Below are positions 7,189 through 11,287 of a DNA stretch of 11,287 bases, piece by piece. The stretch is from positions 1 to 11,287 of the forward strand of contig JAUXEQ010000022.1 of the NCBI GenBank assembly GCA_030620455.1, written 5' to 3'. How positions within the stretch are numbered: position 1 is the first letter of the stretch; every line of letters starts with the position of its first letter. Under the pieces are notes generated by a model. That model made no database searches. It was not told where the DNA came from and saw only the letters and a program-made list of their open reading frames with translations. Both the position numbers and the translations under genes were made by a program. The stretch comes from a bacterium. Lineage in GTDB: Bacteria; UBP14; UBA6098; B30-G16.

Positions 7189-9840
7189 ATGAAGCGAGTA
7201 TTAATTTTTGTTTTAATACTATTTTGTATCACTATTGCCCAAATGACATACTTAAATGTTTTTTCCTTTTCACCCGATTTTACAGAAAATAAACTCGTTC
7301 CAATTATTATTTCAGCGGATGGACCATACCCAGATACAATATACTCTGGTATGGCAAGATTGTCTATTATCGAAGAGTATCCGAATTATTCTGCTGGATT
7401 TGTCGATCCTTCAACAGGTGATTACGATACTGTTTTAGATATAGATATATTTGGGGATGAAGAAGTCTTCTATTTAGTCAGTGATTATGAGAACGAATTC
7501 ATTATAATTATTGCAGAGGACACACTAAATGAGTTGAAAACTTCAATACCGTTAGGAATTGAAGTAAATGAATGCGGTGATTCAGCAGTTAGACTTGCTT
7601 ATCTCGGACCTAAGATAATCTCATCCGGAACCGAAGAGTTCAAAGTTTTATCTCGTATAGCGCCAGTCGACACAATCGATCGTGAGGTTGCCGATTATTA
7701 TCTCGATTTGTTTGAAGAAAATGCAATAGAATTATCCGTATTCAATGAAGAATGTGAGGATAGCTCTTCCCAAATATACAATTTGTTTACCGATTCCCTT
7801 TCGAGAAGTGTAACATTACCTTCCATAGGTGGTAACATCTATTTCGGTCTAATAAATGAAGATGCAGAAAGCGTTGTATTCAGGATAGTGGATATTTATA
7901 GCGACTTAGATACATCATATTTCTCTATCGATTTTACTGAGGACGCATCGATGCTATCGATTAATTATCTCACAGGAATAGCTAACGCTTTTAATAGCAA
8001 TGTTCCCGTCTTTTTGACTTCAATAGGCTCAAACGGTATAGATTTAAGTGACGATTCCACTAACGTTTTTATGAATGTAAAAGATATCGATGATCCGAGA
8101 CTTGCAAACATAGAACCGCTGGGAAAAATTCTTAATAATGGAATTGCTACATTCAAATTATTCAATCCAACCATAGATTCGATGGGAGTATTCGTTAAAC
8201 CTAAGGTGGTCTCCGGGAAAGAGTTATACTCACCATTCTGGTCACCTTTCATATTTTTAATGGAAGGTCACGCCATCTCAATATTATATGATGGACCCAC
8301 ACTTTTCATTATTAGAGATACTGTCGATATTTCGATTTTCGCAGTCGATCAGATGGGAAACAAAGATACAAGCTATTGGGGTTATTTACTTCCGGAAACG
8401 TCGGATACTGGGATAATCTTCATAGATACAACATCAGGTATAGAGTATTCATGGCCATTCGAACCTATTCCTTTCAATAATGGAGAAAAACAGTTGCAAA
8501 TCGTTCTTCCCAATTATTCAGTAGAGTTCGAAATGCAATTTAAAGATGGTGAAGAAAGAACATTTATGGGAACTGGAATGTTAGCCCCATCGAAAACAAT
8601 TTATGCAAAGGTCAGAGGAACCGCTGTAACCACGGCAGTTGTCTTGGACATTTCAGCAAAAAACTCCAAGAGAATGCTTGAAATAAATCGATTCCATCGA
8701 GTAGATGTTGCTGCCATTGATTTTCTGGGTCAAGTAGATCTTTCATATAACCGAGATCTTGCAATAAGGATCATTGGATCTGCAATAGCCTTCCCACCTG
8801 ATTATGTCTTTCTTACAAGAGGTATGGGAAGTTTTATAATAAGATCAGATTTTCCTGAAGTTGTAGAATTAACTCTTAGCGATGTTATGTTGGATACAAC
8901 GGTCAGGTTTTATTTTCACGAACCTTTTAAAGCTGGAATTCCGATTATCTATGCAAGAACCGAAGAAATAATCGTAAACGAGCCCCGTGAATTCTCGGTG
9001 GTGTTGATTAACGATTATAATCCAGCAATGTTTTATAGTGGAATAGCTTCTCTTGATGCTATCGACTCTGATACCAATCATTCCTTTCTAATTCCCCGAA
9101 ATTTCCGAATCGAGGATGGGTTTGGAGAATTTATTTTTACAGGCATGGAAGCTGAGGAGTTTTATATTACCATTTCACCAGAGTTCCTACCCTCAAATGT
9201 TAACACAGTTGAAACATATTTCATCCTCGATGTTTCATATCCAGATTCGGTTACTCTACCCGGAACCGGAAGGATGAATGTCAAAGCACTCGATTATTTT
9301 GATGATATTTTCAAAATCGGTGTAAGCTTCGATGTATCTTTAATTGAATCCAATGAAGACAGTTCCGCAATTCCCAGTAGAATTCACATTACGTTAAGAG
9401 ATGGAGAACGCACATTGTCGGTTAGAGATCTTTATGCTGAGAGTGTATATGTATGCCTTAAGCCAATAGATTTCGATCTTATTCTTGCACCCAATGCATT
9501 CATCGATACAGTGAAAGGTTATTGTTTTGGACCAATAGTATTTACTGAAAATTCGGTTGAGGAGAGAAAAGTTCCAAATGTAATAGATATTGTGAAGATT
9601 ATACCTAATCCTTTCAACGACAATGCGATAGTTGAGATTTCACTTGCCAAACCTGAAAATATTAACATAGAGCTATACGATCTATTGGGAAAACTCTGTT
9701 CGGAAAAGAATATATTTTTAAATTCCGGAATTAATCAGGTCGAAATTCCAGTCGAGGGTGATTTGAGTTCAGGGATTTATTTAGTTCATATCAAAACAAA
9801 GGACAAAGCTTTTACACGTAAAGCTTTTCTTATTAGGTAA
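7189..9840 (+). CDS. Secreted repeat protein with C-terminal type IX sorting domain
   Basis: I do not recognise the body of this 883-residue protein. It begins with a signal peptide (MKRV, hydrophobic core 4-17, likely cleavage after Ala17; the Cys at 13 is not in a lipobox). It ends with a type A T9SS sorting domain from about 796, containing IIPNPFNDNAIVEISL (804-819), LYDLLGK (829-835), SSGIYLVHI (860-868) and a basic end, TRKAFLIR. It should therefore reach the periplasm by Sec and be exported or anchored at the cell surface by T9SS. The middle is acidic, rich in Asp, Glu, Ile and Phe, and predicted by eye to be mostly beta strand. A degenerate motif of the form AxDxxGxxDxxYxG recurs: SADGPYPDTIYSG (42-54), IVDIYSDLDTSYFS (233-246), AVDQMGNKDTSYWG (385-398), AIDFLGQVDLSY (509-520), LINDYNPAMFYSG (606-618) and ALDYFDDIFKIG (700-711). 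This suggests tandem Ig-like modules. I see no catalytic motif; a structural or adhesive role is likely. It stands alone between divergent and convergent neighbours. Confidence 0.9.
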   Translation: MKRVLIFVLILFCITIAQMTYLNVFSFSPDFTENKLVPIIISADGPYPDTIYSGMARLSIIEEYPNYSAGFVDPSTGDYDTVLDIDIFGDEEVFYLVSDYENEFIIIIAEDTLNELKTSIPLGIEVNECGDSAVRLAYLGPKIISSGTEEFKVLSRIAPVDTIDREVADYYLDLFEENAIELSVFNEECEDSSSQIYNLFTDSLSRSVTLPSIGGNIYFGLINEDAESVVFRIVDIYSDLDTSYFSIDFTEDASMLSINYLTGIANAFNSNVPVFLTSIGSNGIDLSDDSTNVFMNVKDIDDPRLANIEPLGKILNNGIATFKLFNPTIDSMGVFVKPKVVSGKELYSPFWSPFIFLMEGHAISILYDGPTLFIIRDTVDISIFAVDQMGNKDTSYWGYLLPETSDTGIIFIDTTSGIEYSWPFEPIPFNNGEKQLQIVLPNYSVEFEMQFKDGEERTFMGTGMLAPSKTIYAKVRGTAVTTAVVLDISAKNSKRMLEINRFHRVDVAAIDFLGQVDLSYNRDLAIRIIGSAIAFPPDYVFLTRGMGSFIIRSDFPEVVELTLSDVMLDTTVRFYFHEPFKAGIPIIYARTEEIIVNEPREFSVVLINDYNPAMFYSGIASLDAIDSDTNHSFLIPRNFRIEDGFGEFIFTGMEAEEFYITISPEFLPSNVNTVETYFILDVSYPDSVTLPGTGRMNVKALDYFDDIFKIGVSFDVSLIESNEDSSAIPSRIHITLRDGERTLSVRDLYAESVYVCLKPIDFDLILAPNAFIDTVKGYCFGPIVFTENSVEERKVPNVIDIVKIIPNPFNDNAIVEISLAKPENINIELYDLLGKLCSEKNIFLNSGINQVEIPVEGDLSSGIYLVHIKTKDKAFTRKAFLIR

Positions 9841-9880
9841 ATATTAAAAATTGTGGTAGAAATTGAGACAGCAATCGATT

Positions 9881-10615
9881 TCATTTGGTTATGATTTCGT
9901 GTAAAGGAAAAATTGGACCGTCCTTGCAAACCAATTTATAGCCAGATTTCGTCTCAATAGCACATCCCTGACAAACACCACAACCGCAAGCCATCCTCTG
10001 CTCCATAGAAACCTCGACAGTGCTGATAAATTTCGAGGATTGCTGTATCATAGCTTCGATCATTTTTCCCGGACCGCAGCCATAAACAGGAGTTGCAACT
10101 TCATTCGGAAGTCCACTTAATACGGTGCCAATCGTACCCTTGGAGCCATCCTCAGTAAAAATTTCAACTCCATCTGGGAGAAATCTTTGGGAAATAACAT
10201 ATTTGCCACATTTTTCTCCATATAATAGACGATGCTCGACATTCAGACTTTTTAAAAGATTAGAAAAAAAGATCAATGGAGCAACTCCAATTCCTCCACC
10301 CACTAAAAACGCACCAATAGTGGGAATACCAAACGGGTTTCCCAAAGGACCTAACATTTTTAGCTTTGTGTTCCTTGAAACCTGCGATAGTTCCAGCGTA
10401 CCTTTCCCTGCTATCCTTACGAGCAATGTTAATCTTCCACCAGAAACGCTGGCAATAGATATTGGACGACGCAGAAACTTCCCCGGAACAGACAACATAA
10501 CAAATTGCCCGGGTTTGGCTTGTTTAGCAATTCCCGGCGCAAAAATTCTTAGCGCAAAAGTTTCCTCAGATGCGTAAAGGTTTTCAAGAACAATGGATTC
10601 AATTTCCAATGGCAT
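9881..10615 (-). CDS. pyrK: Dihydroorotate dehydrogenase electron transfer subunit
   Basis: PyrK carries FAD and a [2Fe-2S] cluster and passes electrons from the class 1B dihydroorotate dehydrogenase PyrD to NAD+, in de novo pyrimidine synthesis. The 244 residues fit the family. PGQFVMLSVPG (35-45) and LRRPISIAS (48-56) form the FAD-binding part. FLVGGGIGVAPL (103-114) is the nucleotide-binding loop, and YGCGPGKMIEAM (178-189) is the NAD-domain motif. The cluster motif is MACGCGVCQGC, with Cys210, Cys215, Cys218 and Cys230 in the family spacing (x4, x2, then a loop) and an extra Cys at 212. It starts at ATG 10615, 15 bp after the acylphosphatase stop, with only a weak GGTG upstream. pyrD is normally adjacent but is absent: downstream is the convergent secreted-protein gene. 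Related SudB/NfnA-type subunits are an alternative, but the ERMACG-like cluster motif and the length favour PyrK. Confidence 0.9.
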   Translation of the reverse strand: MPLEIESIVLENLYASEETFALRIFAPGIAKQAKPGQFVMLSVPGKFLRRPISIASVSGGRLTLLVRIAGKGTLELSQVSRNTKLKMLGPLGNPFGIPTIGAFLVGGGIGVAPLIFFSNLLKSLNVEHRLLYGEKCGKYVISQRFLPDGVEIFTEDGSKGTIGTVLSGLPNEVATPVYGCGPGKMIEAMIQQSSKFISTVEVSMEQRMACGCGVCQGCAIETKSGYKLVCKDGPIFPLHEIITK

Positions 10616-10630
10616 TATGACACCAAATTT

Positions 10631-10915
10631 TTAGAATTTTATTTCGAATTTCTTAATGTTTTTATCAACTTGCAATTCATTAATTTCTAATCCAGAAACG
10701 TAACCACTTCCTGGACCTTGTCTTAATCTATTCACGAAAACTTTCAAATCGATGTCTGAACCCTGAGCATCGACCTCGACAGTTCCGTCAACCAGATTAC
10801 GGACAAAGCCTTTAATGTTGTTTTCAATAGCAGCATGATAGGTAAAAAACCTATAATTTACTCCTTGCACAATTCCGCTTACAATTATCCTGAGTCTTTT
10901 CATTTCCGAATTCAC
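10631..10915 (-). CDS. acyP: Acylphosphatase
   Basis: This small cytoplasmic enzyme hydrolyses the carboxyl-phosphate bond of acyl phosphates such as acetyl phosphate and carbamoyl phosphate. The signature GIVQGVNYRFF (14-24) contains the phosphate loop and catalytic Arg22. KGFVRNLVDGTVEVDAQG (35-52) contains the catalytic Asn40. The length (94) is typical for the alpha/beta sandwich fold. The GTG at 10915 overlaps the TGA of the preceding gene (GTGA). An in-frame ATG at 10903 would give a 90-residue product starting MKRLRIIVSG, which matches family N termini equally well, so the start is uncertain by four codons. It lies between a LOG-like gene and pyrK in a compact operon. Carbamoyl phosphate is an acyl phosphate of the pyrimidine pathway, but a functional link with pyrK is only inference. 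Confidence 0.95.
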   Translation of the reverse strand: MNSEMKRLRIIVSGIVQGVNYRFFTYHAAIENNIKGFVRNLVDGTVEVDAQGSDIDLKVFVNRLRQGPGSGYVSGLEINELQVDKNIKKFEIKF

Positions 10916-11287
10916 CGATCTTTATTTTTCCCACGGTTAATCTTTTTCAAAGCATAATCGAGGGCAAGTTTAACTGCATCCTCAGAAGATGATACAATAT
11001 CTATTCCATTTATTTCAATGGTTCTCAATCCAATAACTTTTTTACCAAGGTTCTTAGCTAAGGCTATCTCGGAAAGTGTTCCCCATCCACCATCGATTGC
11101 GATGATAGCATCACCTGCCATAACCACAAGGAGATTTCTGCCGAAACCCATACCGGTTGGAATAGCGAAATCGATATATCTGTTAGCATCAGTGCGACTT
11201 TCAGTGGGAAGAATACCAACAACAGTACCATCAGCTTCTTTCGCAGCCTTAGAGACCGCCTCCATTACACCACCCAATCCACCGCAA
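10912..11287 (-). CDS. TIGR00725/LOG-like Rossmann-fold protein (5' partial)
   Basis: The frame runs off the right edge of the window. The visible part starts CGGLGGVMEAV, a conserved internal motif, so the TTG at 11277 is not the start and an estimated 30-40 residues are missing. The protein belongs to the 'lysine decarboxylase-like' (LOG/DprA-related) Rossmann family, TIGR00725 branch. Visible motifs are GGLGGVMEA, VVGILPTES, TGMGFGRNLLVVMAGDAII and DGGWGTLSEIALA. The last is the counterpart of the PGGxGTxxE motif of LOG cytokinin-activating phosphoribohydrolases, with Asp in place of Pro. LOG enzymes hydrolyse nucleoside monophosphates to base and ribose 5-phosphate. The TIGR00725 branch has no firmly known substrate, so function is not assigned. 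It ends with a basic tail (KKINRGKNKDR), and its TGA overlaps the GTG of the acylphosphatase gene. Confidence 0.88.
   Translation of the reverse strand, partial: CGGLGGVMEAVSKAAKEADGTVVGILPTESRTDANRYIDFAIPTGMGFGRNLLVVMAGDAIIAIDGGWGTLSEIALAKNLGKKVIGLRTIEINGIDIVSSSEDAVKLALDYALKKINRGKNKDR

Noticed and set aside
9858..9871. AGAAATTGAGACAG at 9858-9871, also on the - strand at 5626-5613
   Set aside because: A single 14-base match in 11 kb of biased sequence is near chance expectation. One copy lies in coding sequence, and there is no further symmetry around either copy.
9841..9880. Terminator between the convergent secreted-protein gene and pyrK
   Set aside because: No hairpin with a following T run is visible in these 40 bp on either strand.
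10125..10577. 150-residue open frame on the + strand
   Set aside because: It is fully antisense to pyrK, is Pro/Ser-rich and shows no recognisable domain; it is a by-product of the pyrK codons.

Overview
The window is AT-rich bacterial chromosome carrying ten protein genes (two cut by the window edges) and almost no non-coding space. I see no rRNA, tRNA, insertion sequence, CRISPR array, phage gene or att site. Three features suggest an uncultured lineage related to the FCB group (the Cloacimonadota / WOR-3 / Marinimicrobia neighbourhood) rather than Bacteroidetes proper. There is a type IX secretion (T9SS) C-terminal sorting domain, a split glycine decarboxylase (GcvPB), and clear Shine-Dalgarno sequences such as AAGGAGG, which most Bacteroidetes lack. 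This placement is inference; no marker gene here fixes it.

Layout. (1) Positions 1-4438, + strand: the 3' part of a DUF3857/transglutaminase-like protein, a C-terminal processing peptidase (S41), and gcvPB, with gaps of 17 and 12 bp, so probably one transcript. (2) Positions 4439-4522: short convergent intergenic region. (3) Positions 4523-7099, - strand, read right to left: cytidine deaminase, a GT4 glycosyltransferase and queA. Each overlaps the next (4 bp, then 20 bp), which implies translational coupling. (4) Positions 7100-7188: divergent promoter region. (5) Positions 7189-9840, + strand: an 883-residue secreted protein with degenerate repeats and a T9SS sorting tail. (6) Positions 9881-11287, - strand: a TIGR00725/LOG-like Rossmann protein (5' end outside the window), acylphosphatase and pyrK, again tightly packed.

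Functionally the window mixes housekeeping metabolism with envelope or export functions. The metabolic genes cover pyrimidine salvage (cdd), pyrimidine synthesis (pyrK), queuosine synthesis (queA), glycine cleavage (gcvPB) and acyl-phosphate hydrolysis. The envelope group comprises the S41 protease, the transglutaminase-like protein, the glycosyltransferase and the T9SS cargo. No operon here is a recognisable dedicated pathway.

The most unusual observation is in the first gene. It keeps the transglutaminase-like fold signature almost intact, but all three catalytic positions are replaced (Cys to Ser, His to Glu, Asp to Tyr). It looks like a retained, non-catalytic pseudo-enzyme next to a periplasmic protease. 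The large repeat protein is second in interest. I did not find a convincing new defence, mobile or RNA-based system.
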